From: Buddleja alternifolia | Lineage: Eukaryota; Streptophyta; Magnoliopsida; Lamiales; Scrophulariaceae | Assembly (NCBI GenBank): GCA_019426215.1 | Contig: CM033405.1 | Coordinates: 30,968,199 to 31,032,198, forward strand | Direction of reading: 5' to 3' | Length of the DNA: 64,000 nt | In this document: positions 44,527 to 56,760 of the stretch, in pieces | How positions within the stretch are numbered: the stretch's first letter is position 1 | Layout of the letters: every line of letters starts with the position of its first letter | Program-made: the position numbers and the translations under genes | Notes under the pieces: generated by a model | Database searches by the model: none | What the model saw: the letters and a program-made list of their open reading frames with translations, nothing else | Told to the model about the DNA's origin: nothing

Positions 44527-44972
44527 CTATATATATATATATATAAAAGTGACCCGTTTGATGTGCAATATGCTGACCAATTAATGTGATTTATTGTAGG
44601 ATTGGTATTATTTTATCGAGTTTAACGTGTATACTTGGGTGCACTATTTTTTCTTAATCTGTCCACAATTCAGTTTCGTATTTGCTAATTCAATCTCAAG
44701 TTTATTAGAGTTGTTACAAATTCAAGACTGTACGTATTTAATTACCTGCATGCCTAAATGAAAAATCAAACAAAGTACATATTGACTATTACATTTGTAA
44801 TTTGCCTACATTACATGCTACTTTATAAATTATTACGTGATTAATTAAATAATATAATATACTTATTATTAATAAAGGGATCGGATACATAATCGAACTC
44901 CATTCTTATTTCAATAAGGGCAAAAACTTAAAATACTTCTACATTAGTATATTATACTAACCTGTTTTTTTA

Positions 44973-45004
<32 letters not shown>

Positions 45005-45571
45005 GGTGTGAAGTAACTACACAATTTGATTTACTTGTTAAAAAGAAAGAGCTACAAATCTTGATTCTAGTTGAAATTTCAGCACATTAATGCATTATAT
45101 TTTTTAAATGAATTTTGTTATGTAAGCAGATTTTATCTGATCAGTTTCAAATTAAAACTATAGTACCTTAATCATGAATTTTAATTCTAAAGAATTATAT
45201 TATAATCTTAAATTTGTTACTATTAATTTGTTAATGTTGCGAGCCATTTAATTGTGGTAAAAGTGTTGCCCCGCTAAAGGCCTTCTATTTTTCTTTTTCC
45301 TTTTTGGTATAGTTATTAAATTAACACACAAAAAATCCATTTAATTTTCATTCTCACATGCAGTGGAGGGGTGTTTTGTGTTTAAATTAAATGTTCGTAT
45401 AATTTTCTTAAGCCTTCCAGTCAATTTTGAAAAAAAAAAATCAAGTAGAATCATTTGTTTATAAAATGGAAACATATAATAAAACAAACTTAAAACCAAT
45501 GATTATGCAAGTAAATTGGGAGGATATTTTATGTGTAAATTGATCTCTTAGATGGGTGGTACATATAGGCA
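44527..45571. other. Intergenic, nothing recognised
   Basis: AT-rich, with TA/TG microsatellites (44528-44546 and 44978-45007). No gene or clear repeat borders. Confidence 0.5.
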
Positions 45572-45580
45572 TTTAATTTA

Positions 45581-45839
45581 GGGTCAATTACACGCACGTC
45601 CCTTACTTTAGTGTTAATATTAGCAAAACCCCCTCGACTTTTGGTAGATTACAACAAAATCCCCTTAAGGGATCTACTTTACTTTTAAGGTTTACAATGG
45701 GTAAAATTGTAAAAAAAATTTAAATACATAGGAGTTATAATTGTTAGAGTATCTTAATATGAGGCAAACTTTATATAATTTAGAAAAAATAAAAAAAATT
45801 CAGTAATATTGAGGGCCGGGGTGTACATATAATTTTCTC
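45581..45839. mobile_element. MITE with perfect 9-bp target duplication
   Basis: Left GGGTCAATTACACGCACGTC and right (reverse complement) GAGAAAATTATATGTACACC. TTTAATTTA flanks both sides (45572-45580 and 45840-45848). Internal CCCTTAAGGGATCTACTTT and GGGTAAAATTGTAAAAAAA are shared with 9990-10150. Mutator-type by duplication length. Confidence 0.85.
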
Positions 45840-46032
45840 TTTAATTTATTCTTATGAGACTATTAAATACCACCAAAAGAGGTGGCATGTCTCCTCACTC
45901 AAAAGTAGAGTTGGACATTGAGCCACCAAATTTACACAAAGCTCCATCCACTCAAGTACGTACACTGTACACATGGTATTAAATTGAATTAATTAGTAAA
46001 TACAACCTCGTGCAAAGAAGCCTGATTTCATG

Positions 46033-46458
46033 CGTTACAACAAAAAATAATATTAAAAATAAAATTTGAAGTGACAATTCTAGAATTATCACTAGATATA
46101 CATAATAAATAATAGTAATTTTTGCTTCGTCACAACAATAATTTTTAGTGACAAAGACTTTTTTAAAGTTGTCATTATTGACAATTATTGAAATATGTAT
46201 AGTGACAACACCAATAGAGTGACAACTATAATTGTTGTTACTAAAGGTGTCACTAATTCTTAATATTGACAACAACTGTCTTGTTATTAATTATAAAGAT
46301 TGACAATTTTAACACAAATATTGTTACTATTAAATATGTAAAACTTTATTATTGTGACTAAACAAAAAATTATTGTCACTAAAAACTTATAATTAGTGAC
46401 AACTTTGACATTGTCACTTGATATTTTTGCCACCAATATTCTATTAGTTTTTGTAATG
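46033..46458. mobile_element. CACTA-like MITE remnant (TAGTGACAA family)
   Basis: The right end (reverse complement) CATTACAAAAACTAATAG and left TTACAACAAAAAATAATA resemble the CACTACAAGAAAA terminus. The body is built of GTGACAA/TTGTCAC words on both strands (ATTGTTGTTACTAA, AAATTATTGTCACTA). No 3-bp duplication was matched. A GGTGG-rich stretch follows (46455-46580) and is not part of a gene I can support. Confidence 0.5.
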
Positions 46459-46817
46459 ATGGTGGTGGTCGCAGTGGTTGTTGAAGGGATGGTGGCAGAT
46501 GGCGGCCATTGGCACGGGAGGGATCCGTGGCGGTGTTTGGGGTGGGGTGGCTAATGGTTTGTTCGGCGGGAAGATGTAGTGTTAAAATAAAAAAGGAAAA
46601 AGGAAAGAATATATATATATATATATATATAATACATAAAAGAAAACTTGATATCGATATGATCGATCAGATCGACTATATTCGTCCTGACCTATTATAT
46701 TTGACCTAATTTATATAATTTATTTTTTTAAAACAAAGAGAGCATAAATAGTATTTTAACACCTATACTTGGTATAAAAAAATTATCTTATTCCCAATTT
46801 CGCATATGTATCTTAAG

Positions 46818-46901
46818 CTCAAGCGTTTTCAAAAATAAAATAAAATAATAATAATTAAACTCAAGCGTTATCAAAAATAAAATAAAATAATAATAATTAA
46901 A
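46818..46901. repeat. 42-bp tandem duplication
   Basis: CTCAAGCGTT(T/A)TCAAAAATA... is repeated at 46818-46859 and 46860-46901 with one mismatch. Confidence 0.9.
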
Positions 46902-47211
46902 CTCAGGCAAAGTATTGATGGAAAGAGGGTCTCATGAAAGAATTTCTTTTGGAGAGGGACATTTCGATAACACGTAATATTCTACTCTTCTACAATGTAA
47001 TATTACTGCTAGCCATTTCTTCGTTGTGCATTATTACCATGCAGAAGAATTAAGAACGCAAAATAATTCATCATACATAATCTTCTTGAATAGCTAATAA
47101 TTATTATCAAATAATGTGTTTGACTAAATTCACACTCAAGGCTCAATCTTCTAATTTTTGGTGCCATAATTGTGTCAAAACTTTTGTGCTGGACATATAT
47201 ACTCCATTTTA

Positions 47212-47664
47212 GGAAAAAATATTTTTTTAGTCCATTAACTTGGTCTTCTTTACATTTTAATTTTTTAAGTTGATGCATTGTAAAATTGATCCATTATCTT
47301 CGGACTTTTTGCAATTTTAGTCCTTTTGTACTTATAAAATTGGTAAATTTAGTTTGTGACATAGTCCACACAAATAAATCAGGCCCAACATGCTTCTGAA
47401 ATAAAATTCGACTTTCATAAATTCATATCTTTGTTTGACCGCCGTATCACCGGATATTCTAAGTCTTCTTTTTTACGGGTTAGATCGTCTTCCGGATACC
47501 ATTTTGAGGGGGACTATGCTACAGACTAAATTCCAATTTTATAAGCATAAAAGGACTAAAATTACAAAAAGTGCGAAGATAACGAACTAATTTTGTAATG
47601 CGTCAACTTAAAAGATTAAAACACAAAAAAAACCAAATTATCAGACTAAAAAATAATTTTCCCC
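47212..47664. mobile_element. Long-TIR foldback MITE (about 150-bp arms)
   Basis: Left GGAAAAAATATTTTTTTAGT and right (reverse complement) GGGGAAAATTATTTTTTAGT. The arms pair through GTTGATGCATTGTAAAATTG / GTTGACGCATTACAAAATTA and TTTTAGTCCTTTT(G/A)T(A/G)CTTATAAAA. A likely insertion duplication (TCCAT...) is imperfect. Confidence 0.8.
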
Positions 47665-48055
47665 TCCATCATGTTTTTGTATCATTAGCCACATTGAATT
47701 CGATGGATGGATTGTGACAATTATGACTCCACTTATTATTTTGTTTGATAAAGACGATCGATAGTGAAAATCACTCATGGATTCAAATCTAATGGTAATT
47801 AAATTAATAAATTGAGAGTGTTGCTCGGTTGCTTTCTGTGCAGTGGTTATCAATAAATTGGAAGTATTACTCCTTATCTACTATAAAATTACTTACCGAA
47901 TCAGGTTTACTTGGGTGATGTAAACTATTACTACTGCTAAATAATCTATAATTTGAATTCTTTTTTTTTTTTTTAAATGAAATCAGTACAATCAACATTG
48001 GTTATAGTTTTGGGGTCAAGCACACTTAAGCAAGAGTTGAAATATTGAGAATTAG

Positions 48056-48392
48056 GGATAAAATCATCAAACCCCCTGAATTTTGGCTGTTTTTACACTT
48101 TTTTTATAAACTTTTTTTTTTTCACTTTACTTCCTGAATTTCACGGGATTTGCAAATTCTTATATAACAGCATATTCCGGTGGAATATTCGTCGGAATTT
48201 GAACTTTTTTCAAAATAAATTTGCACTTTGCATCCTCAACTTTTTTGTTTTTTTTACTTTGCATCCTCAACTTTGTTTTTAATTGCATTTTATGTCGGAA
48301 TATTCTTTGAAATATGCTTTTATATAAACATCTGTAAATTCCCTTAAGTTCAGAATGCAAAGTGGAAAAAAAGAGTGTAAAAAGGTTATCCC
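48056..48392. mobile_element. MITE with ATGCAAAGTGGAAAAAAA arm
   Basis: Left GGGATAAAATCATCAAACCC pairs with right (reverse complement) GGGATAACCTTTTTACACTC. The flanking TGAGAATTA and TAAGAAGTA match at 7 of 9. A half copy in the same orientation lies at about 56835-56925. Confidence 0.6.
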
Positions 48393-48981
48393 TAAGAAGT
48401 AAAAACATACAAAAGGAAAAGGCACTACCTAACCTACTTATATATGAACGCTAGTTTTTGAAAAATATATTATTTTTTCATCCCTTAGTTGTGAGATATT
48501 GAGCCTCAAACGGATAACATCTACGGCACGTTTGGTAGAAGAGAATTGTCATTCCTGAAAAGACTTTTTCCACTTTTTTATTCTCACTTAATGCTTGGTA
48601 AGTCCAAAAGAAGTGGGATTAATGAGTCATTGGATTGCGATGCAGATTTTCTATAACACCTTAGTATAACACATAAGTGTTACACTAATAAATGACTGAT
48701 ACATGTCTATCTAATTAAAAATTGGAAATTCATCTTAATCCATAATTCACTACTTATTTTGATTACATAATTAACTTTCCTCCCTTTTCCTGTCTCTACC
48801 CCTTCTCTCTCCTTGTTCTGATCTTAGATTTCAAGTTCCGATTTTCATCTTGATACAAAATTCATTATTGAAATGAAAAGAAGTGGTTTGGTTCACAATT
48901 AAATATTTCTTCCTTTTCTCGATCTCTACCCATCTCGTAACTTTTTATTCTCCTACATTTCACATAACATAATGTTTATAA

Positions 48982-49847
48982 TGAGAATTACGCAAAATTA
49001 AGCCCCATTGATACAAAATAATGGGGGCTACTCCAGTTTTAAGAGTTACCCAATTTCATTTGGTGGTTCCCACTTTGATCTTTCTGAGCAGTTGGGTAAT
49101 TTAGTAATTCGAAGATATTATAATATCGAGGTGTTTCGCGTGAAAAATAGACTAGAATGAGGAGGGATTTCGAGTAGACGGTCCCCGCCTCGTGATAACC
49201 TTAACTTAGGATTATCTACCGACCCCTGGCCAAATAGGCTAATGGTGGTCCTACGCCTTTTTATTTACTTACTCTACGATATATGCAGCAAATATGATCG
49301 TAATACGTAAATAACCAAAATACATTAAATTGAGAAAAAGGAGCATACCTCCATCGATTCTTGATTCGAAGTACAAGCTATGGATTCAGCCTCTCGCTAC
49401 GTCTATTACTATGCTACCAGATTACTCTATACTAAAAATTATAAGTGATTGAACATAATCTAAATTCTAAGCTAAAAGAGAAACTACGAAAAACTGAACT
49501 ACACTACGTAAACTGCTTTAATGAAAAATCTGAAAAGATAAGTTTTTTCTCTGAGATGTTGTCTGTTTTCTTCCTTCTTCTTCTCACCTTTTATATTCGC
49601 GGACGCCCCACGTTCCCCATTTTAGCTAACCGTCTTCAACTCCCTATTTCAAAATCTCAGAGTTTGGCGCGTCCATTTCTCTTTTGGATAAACTTCCTCG
49701 TTAAATGGGCCTCATTTTCTTGCCTCTTTATATTCGCTCAAGTGGCCCATATCATTTCGTTTCCCTACTTGGGCCTATCCCCATTCAGTCTCTTTTTCAT
49801 GGTATTTTTCGAATGGCCCACTTGTCATTTATTATTTATTATAAACA
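48982..49847 (-). repeat. Putative 3' LTR of the Tat-lineage retrotransposon
   Basis: Read on the minus strand, it begins TGTTTATAATAAATAATAAA directly after a polypurine tract (AGGGGGC at 49857-49851). It has a TATA box TATAAAAGG (49595-49587) and ends ...ATTCTCA at 48982. TG..CA ends, the TATA position and the adjoining polypurine tract are as expected for a 3' LTR. A second copy is missing because the element is truncated at its other end, so the far border is tentative. Confidence 0.55.
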
Positions 49848-50179
49848 AATGCCCCCTGATATATATGAATATTTCGATTTCATGTATATCAAATAGATAC
49901 GTCTCTCTCTAGGGACGCTTCAGTTTCGCGGGTCTTTTCTTCTTTCAAATAATCCGTCTCATCCCTAAATGTTGAAACTTTTCACTTTCCTGACGGTTTT
50001 TGAAAAATACATCCTTCAAGGTTTTTCCCGGGGTTTTCAATTTCAATCATTATGAATTTACGTTCCCGGTGTTACGTGTATCGATTCGCGCGAATCATCA
50101 TAACTTCTTCAAATCGCCGTCTTTTCGATATCCTACCCATCAATTGTCGTGGCTTTTCATGTCCGGTCATTTCAACCTT

Positions 50180-50187
50180 TATAAATA
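50180..50187 (+). promoter_or_regulatory. TATA box for the antisense plant-mobile-domain gene
   Basis: TATAAATA in the context CAACCTTTATAAATAGG, about 130 bp upstream of the ATG at 50313. That spacing suits a start near 50210-50220 and a short leader. It lies between the retrotransposon 3' LTR and the antisense gene, so the gene carried its own promoter. Confidence 0.5.
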
Positions 50188-50312
50188 GGTTGGTTGCCTA
50201 ATTTTCTCTTTACTTTTCCTCTCTATTTTCATTCTTACTCATCGTCTTCTTTGAGCATCATCATTGCTTGCCGCCCTTCTGGTGCACTTATTTTCTTTGC
50301 TCGAGTCATATT

Positions 50313-53300
50313 ATGGCCGTGCCTCCCCATCTAGCCGCTCATGATATTACCTTCCTAGTTCCCCAAGCATCGATTTTGGGTTGTGAGGATGCTAAGGAGA
50401 TCCACCAGATTTTGAGAAATTTTCGACAATATTATCTCAATACCAAAGTGGCCTCAATCGAGACGTCCCATATAGTTCCTCGAGGAGCTTCTACTCACAG
50501 AGGAGAGTCGATTCCTCATCTATCCCTTGGTCCCCGATTCGATTCGGTCGTCTTTGATGAAGCGGCTCCGCAAGCCCCCGAGTTGTTAGGGGTTTGACCT
50601 GCTTTGGAAGGTGCTCTTACTCCCCTTTGTATGAATTGAGAGGTGCAAAAATTTGCCTGGACTAACATAAGGAAACCCATAAATGGGTGGATTGGGAGTA
50701 TCGACGCCTTCCCCTGGTTCGAGCGCCTCAGCCAATTTCATCCCAAATGGAGGGAAAATTGCATTCTAGGCCTGATTCGATTGGCCTGCTATCAGGTGTT
50801 ACCCTTCGAGCAGGTGATGACTGATTCTTTAGCCCTATCTTGGCATCCCTCCTATAATTGCTTTGTTTACCACGAGGGATTCAAACAGTCACGCTCGAGG
50901 ACGTGGCGTTGATCATTGGGCTGTCTCCACATGGCACGGTTCTCCCTTCGAGTGAACCTATTTCTACAGCCAAATCAATCTTGGTGGCCGCCTCCCTGTG
51001 GCTACAACATCATGGCAAGAGTAGTGGCTCCAACATAGCCTACTCGATTTTGGTCAAACATTTCATCGAGAACGAGGATCCGGTACCTGACTTCGAGGAG
51101 GTACTCTTTCTAAATTTTGTTCTTTGTCGGTTATTTATGAACTCGGGATGTGTCATGAACAAGACTTTTTTTCCACTGGCTGCTAATATCGCTGAAACCA
51201 TGGGGCCGATCGAGTTAGCTCCCCTAATTTTATCCCATTTTTATCGAATGATGTTTCATATTTTCCAAAGTTCTTCGAGTGTGAAAAGGGTATCTGGCCC
51301 CCTATGGTTATTAACTTGTTGGGCCTTCCTTTACTACCCTAAACTGTTCAATGTTAGAATCCTTCCCTCTTTCGAGACCGCCTTAGTTTCCTCGAGCAAC
51401 CTCAAGCCTCTTTCGAGTTGGGCTTGTTATGGTGAAGCCACTGTGAACCTTCTGATCCCTCTCGAAAAGGGGTCTTATCTTCTGACTTTGTGCACTCTGT
51501 ACAACCCTTTGTACGTGTCGACTTGGTGCCCGTTTTTCGAAACCAGACATGATCAAGCCGGCACCCATTGGTCTCACACCGCCCTTCCAGATTGGATGGC
51601 TGACATTGACTCCCTCGAAAAACAAGAGGATGATCAACCGTATTGGCATGCCATTTTATTTTCTCGAGATCTTTTGTATGCCGACAACACTCCCGGTGTT
51701 GAGGTTTATAATCCCCAGGTACTTGTTATTTGTTGTTTCGAATCGTTATTTTGGTATTAGATAGTACTGCCATTTCATGGGATTTTCATTCTTTGTGTTA
51801 ATCATCTTTTCTATCTACTCCTAGTTATGCTCGAGGCAGTTTGGTATCAACCAGAGCTTTGCTCTACCATTTCTCGGCACAATGAACCGTCCCTGGTTCC
51901 AAAGGCAATACACGATCCCTAAATTCAAAAGAAACCGAGTAGAAAACATTATTCGAGGGATGTCATCGTGCCAGGTTTTACCGTTGCCGGTACCCACTTT
52001 TTGCAGGGTTATTCGAGTGGAACCCTGTTTCACTAATTTTTGGAATAGAGTTTTGCAACGAGACTTCTCGAGGCGTATCATATGGCGACTGGTCACCGAG
52101 GCCACCAGAAGCTTTGGGGGTTCTGGAAACGTTGCCGACCTCTCCAAGTTATTACCTATAGAGGTATCTTCGATTCTCCTATTTTGTTTTCTTTATTGAC
52201 TTTTGATTCTCATTTGTTACCTGGCCGTTTATCTTGTTAGGAAGATGCGTACGTGATTCCCCACTCTCTTACCTCGGGGTGGCGGTTTGAAAGAGATGAC
52301 TCCTCCGTTCGAGCTGGTGATAGCCTCTATCGAGCTCTTCGAGAATCGAAAATTACTGCTCGAGCTTCTTCGGTCAGTGGACAAACCTCCGCGGCTGGTT
52401 CTTCTGGCTCCAAGAAATCGAAAGCCAATCCTACATCAGCGCCGGTCACTCGAAAGCGCTCGGCCATGGTTATTCGAGAACAGCCGATTTCTAGCACCTT
52501 GACTTCGATCGAAGAAGTAGGATTAGGTGAAGAAGAGGATGAGGAGCCATCTCTTCTCCGGAAAAACAGCAAACTCCCTCGTTTGGAAGGTGCTTCTCTC
52601 ACTCCTTTTTAGATTTTTATTATGTTAAAGTCCTTGCCTTATATTTTTTTATCGACTTGTAGTTACCCCTGCATCTTCAACTCTTCCACCCGCAACGGAG
52701 ACTGCCTCTCGAGAGGATCATGCCCTTGCGGTGGCTCTACTCACATCGGATCTAGGACAATCAGCCTTAGCCGAAAATGTTTCTACTCCAGGTAATTAAT
52801 ATAGCATATTTCTTGCATATTTCTTTGAGCGTTTCTTACGTGTTATCTGCTTAACTACCCGTGATTTCTTTCAGAGCTTCCGACTGCTGTCGCCTCGAGC
52901 AGTCATGAATCGATACCCGGGATTGACATGGGGATCCCATTCACCCCTAGTCCTTAACCTCCTTTAGATGAATCTTCGCCGGCCGTGACCGTTGACCCCA
53001 ATCAGGCCCCTATTTCTTCACCAATAGTTACGCCGGATCCGACGCCTTCGAGCTCGACCGCTCCAACAACGGTGGCTCCTCCCAAAGGTATTTTTTGAGT
53101 TTGTCTTTGGCCTTTTTTTATCTTCGTATTTGCTTCTTTTTCATAACTTTCCTTTCGAACTTTTCAGATGAAGTCGTCGTCCCTGCCTTTTCGAGGATCG
53201 AGTTGACTACGGCATTTTACGACATTCGGCGCCGCCCTGATGATCCGACATTAATTCAGAGACTCCATTTTCTTTTTGATGAAGCCCAGTCGAGAGTATC

Positions 53301-53715
53301 AGGCACGTGGCTCCCCATATTTGAAGGGGCCCGCAAAGTGCTCAAGAGCTGCCTAAATAATCTTAGAGATTATATGGACCAAGGGATCAACCCTTTGGAT
53401 GAAGAGGCGTTTATCGAGCATAATAGGCGCATTAATCAGCTACAGGATCAAGCCCTTGTTTTAGCCAACACCCGGGCTAATTACTTAGCCCAAATAGCTG
53501 ATTTGGACGTTCGAATTGCTGATCTGCAGGTAGAGAGGGATCGCCTTGTCTCCTTGGCCGACCAAGTAGAAGCGGATATGGTATCCCTTGATGATCAAGT
53601 CGCCCGATTGGAGGACGAGTTCGAGAACATAATTCGACCTGCACTTGTTGAAAAAGATGCTTTCGAGACATCTTTGGAAGTTCTAACTAGTTCTTTCCCT
53701 TTCATTCGTTTCTAG
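50313..53715 (+). pseudogene. Plant mobile domain (PMD) plus coiled-coil gene carried antisense by a Tat retrotransposon
   Basis: Six exons with GT-AG introns: 50313-51718, 51825-52163, 52241-52589, 52663-52791, 52875-53087, 53168-53715. Exons 1-2 encode the plant mobile domain (MAIN/MAIL/PMD family): INGWIGSIDAFPWFERL, TVTLEDVALIIGLSPHG, PLWLLTCWAFLYYPKLF and NPQ|LCSRQFGINQSFALPF across the first splice. Exons 3-5 are Ser/Pro/Glu-rich and exon 6 is a helical coiled coil (ADLQVERDRLVSLADQVE). Roughly 810 codons. Breaks: TGA at 50596 and 50638, a one-base shift near 50880, TAA in exon 5. Splice sites remain intact. It stops 30 bp from the convergent pol end. PMD proteins are known as silencing regulators and as transposon passengers; a role here is inferred only. 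Confidence 0.75.
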
Positions 53716-53744
53716 GGCTTGTATTTATTTTGATTTTTTGCTTT

Positions 53745-56700
53745 CTAAGTTTTGTGTAAGAAATTCTGGCCTGTTTCGGGCAATCTTTCTAGTATTACTG
53801 CTTCATTTGTTTTACATATGCTTGGTGTGTACATTTTTAAGTGTTTGGCATTTAATGCTTTACCATATTCGATTCCATCTAAGTGTTGTAATTTATAAGA
53901 GTTTCCCGATAATCTGTTGGCGATCAAGAACGGTCCTTCCCACTTAGGGGACCATTTTCCATAAAAGTGATCCTTGGAGCCCTCTGGTAATATCGTTTTC
54001 CAAACCAAGTCCCCTTTTTCGAAGGATCTCGCCTTTACCTTTTTGTTATAACTTTTCTCAATCCTTCGTTTTTGTATTTCGATTTGCTGTAATGCCCTAA
54101 TTTGTACCATTTTGTGATCCAAATTTTCTATGTTCATATTATCGGCATATTCTTCAGAGGTGAGCTCAGTTTGCTCAAGTATTCTTCTCGATTTTATATT
54201 AATCTCCATTGGGATAACTGCTTCGTGGCCATAAACCAATTGGAAAGACGATGTTCCTAGGCTATCTTTTTTGGTCACCCTGAGGGCCCATAACGTGTCT
54301 ATCAGTAATTCATGTCAATTCTTCGGATTATTCTTTATCATCTTAGCAATACATGCTTTAATAAGTTTATTCGAAGATTCAGCTTGTCCGTTCGCTTGGG
54401 CATAGTAAGGTGTAGAATTCAGTAGCTTTATATTGAATTGGTTTAGAAATCCGAGTACTTCTGTACTATTGAAAACCTTTGCTTGATCCACCGTTATTGT
54501 TTCTGGGATACCGAACCTTGATATAATATTTTCTTTTATAAATTCTGTTATTTGCTTCGAGTTGATGTTTTCGAATGCCTTGGCTTCTACCCACTTAGTG
54601 AAATAATCGGTTGCCACCAAGATGTAACTATGTCTCTTCGAGGAAGCTGGTCTAATTTCTCCAATGATGTCCATTGCCCTTCCTCTAAATGGCCATGGCT
54701 TGATTATCGATTTCAATTCTGTCGTTGGTTGTCTCAATATCTTGCCGAATCTCTGGCATTGTCTACATCTTTTAGCGTAATTCAAACAATCACGGAGGAT
54801 AGTGGGCCAATAGAATCCATACCTATGTACCTGCCATCGCATCTTTTGGCCTGCCTGGTGTGCCCCACATATACCCTCATGTGCTTCGGCCATTGTGATC
54901 ATGGCTTCTTCCAGGTCCAGACATCTTAGCAATATCCCCTGTAAATCTTTTCTATATAGTTCCTTTCCATCATAAAAATAATGGTGAGCTGTTAGTTTGA
55001 TTCTTTTCGAAAATCATCCTTTTGATGGATTTGCGATATAATCTTTAATTTCGAGTCGCCAATCCTCTTTTTCTTTCATAATATCTATTTTATTAACATA
55101 TGCCTGCCTTTACTCGAAAGGTACAAGGATTCTGGGTTTGACCTGAATGGAGGTCTCGAGTAGATCCTTATTAATCTTATACCCGACGCCATTTGAGCTA
55201 AATCGTTCGAGATCTCGTTATTTTCTCTAGGCACGTGAATGATTTTAACTGCTTCGAAATTCTTAACTAATTCGTGAATTCGAGCGAATGAGGCAATTGC
55301 CACTGGACTCAGGCACTTGAATATTCATTTTAGTTGATTCACAATTAACTGAGAATCTCCCCTCACCTCGATTTTCTTAGCTTTCATTTCTATCATGATT
55401 TCCAAACCCAAAATGAGGGCTTCGTACTCTGCCCTATTGTTGGTGCATTTTCCTTCAAGTTTAGCATATACTTTGCTGATCACTTTATTAGGTGAAATGA
55501 TGTAGACCCCGATACCCGCACCACTTCGAGCATTGGACCCGTCGAAATATAAGATCCATGGCACCAGCTCTATGTAAGCGAATTCGAATCTTTCGAGCAT
55601 ATTCAAGTTTTTCGTAGGATGGTCAGCTAGAAAATCAGCCAGTGCTTGACCTTTTACCGCTTTCTGTGGTATGTATATTAAATCGAATTGGAGCAAGTTG
55701 AGACTCCATTTGCTCAACCGGCCTCTCACTAATGGCTGGTTCATCATGAATTTGATTACATCGGTGGGTGACACTATCTCTATGGTATAGGCAGCAAAAT
55801 AATGTCTTAGTTTTACTGAAGCAAAATATAGATTGAGACACCATTTCTCGATAGAAGTGTATCTCTTTTCGGTATCATTCAGTAATCTACTCAGATAAAA
55901 GACTGATTGTTCGAATCCCCTATCATTCTCTTGTACTAGTAGACACCCTATCGAATGATCTGCAGCCGATATGTATAACCTCAATTGTTTTCCTTTTCGG
56001 GGAGGTATCAAAACTGGAGGTTTTACTAAATATCGTTTTAATGTTTCAAAAGTTTCTTGTTGTTCTCTTTCCCAGATGAATCCTTCTTCATTCCTTAGTA
56101 TTAACAAAGGAGAAAATATTTCGATTTTTCCTGCCAGATTCGCTATGAATCTTCTCAGGAAATTAGCCTGCCCAAGGAATCTTTGCAATTCCTTTTTATT
56201 TCTTGGGGGCTCAGCATCTATGATTGCCCTAGCTTTATTTCGATCTACCTCGATACCGCGGTTATGGATTAAAAATCCTAAGAAGTTGTCCGCTCTTACC
56301 CCAAATGCACACTATAAGGGGTTCATTTTTAAATTAAAGCGTCTCATTCGTTGGAAACTCTTGGCCAATGATTCGATATGGTCTCGATGTGTTTGGGCCT
56401 TAACTACGATATCGTCAATGTACACTTTCATTGATTTGTCAATTAAATCATGGAACATGTAATTCATAGTTCTCTGATAAGTAGCCCCGACATTCTTTAA
56501 TCCGAAGGGCATCGCATTCCATTCAAATGTGCCTATAGCTCCTGGGCATCGAAACACTGTTTTACTCCTATCCTTTTCGGCTATTTATAACTGATAATAA
56601 CCCGAATATCCGTCCATAAATGACATATATTGATGTCGGGCCGCTGCATCTATGAGGACGTCGGCCATTGGCATTGGATATTCGTCTTTGGGAGTAGCTC

Positions 56701-56760
56701 GGTTTAAATATCTAAAGTCGATGCACACTCTGACCTTGCCGTTCTTTCAGTACTTGCTTC
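53745..56760 (-). pseudogene. Ty3/gypsy pol fragment, Tat lineage (RT, RNase H, second RNase H, integrase)
   Basis: Minus-strand order: reverse transcriptase (VRVCIDFRYLNRATPKDEYP, MDGYSGYYQ, WNAMPFGLKNVGATYQRTMN, VYIDDIVVKAQTH), first RNase H with primer-grip region (LYISAADHSIGCLLVQEND, RYTSIEKWCLNLYFASVKLR), second archaeal-type RNase H (ILYFDGSNARSGAGIGVYII, NNRAEYEALILGLEIM, RGDSQLIVNQL), integrase zinc finger (AHEGICGAHQ, CRQCQRFG), catalytic core (D in AMDIIGE, D in TVDQAKVF, E in GQAESSNKL) and a C-terminal chromatin-contact region to 53745. Paired RNase H domains mark the Tat/Ogre/Retand lineage. At least six in-frame stops and a frameshift near 55190 inactivate it. Gag, protease and the 5' LTR are absent; homology stops at about 56760. 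Confidence 0.88.

Noticed and set aside
46455..46580. GC-rich GGTGG stretch as a gene or regulatory island
   Set aside because: Short, low complexity, adjoining a MITE; no frame or motif supports a function.
49445..49912. 155-codon plus-strand open frame with hydrophobic stretches
   Set aside because: It lies within the putative LTR, opposite to its transcription; its hydrophobicity reflects T-rich DNA.
50594..50641. A short intron that would remove both early stops in the PMD gene
   Set aside because: Only about 48 nt, below plant minimum intron size, and the enclosed codons read as normal protein; the one-base shift near 50880 would remain.
54552..54929. 125-codon plus-strand frame
   Set aside because: Antisense shadow of the integrase core.
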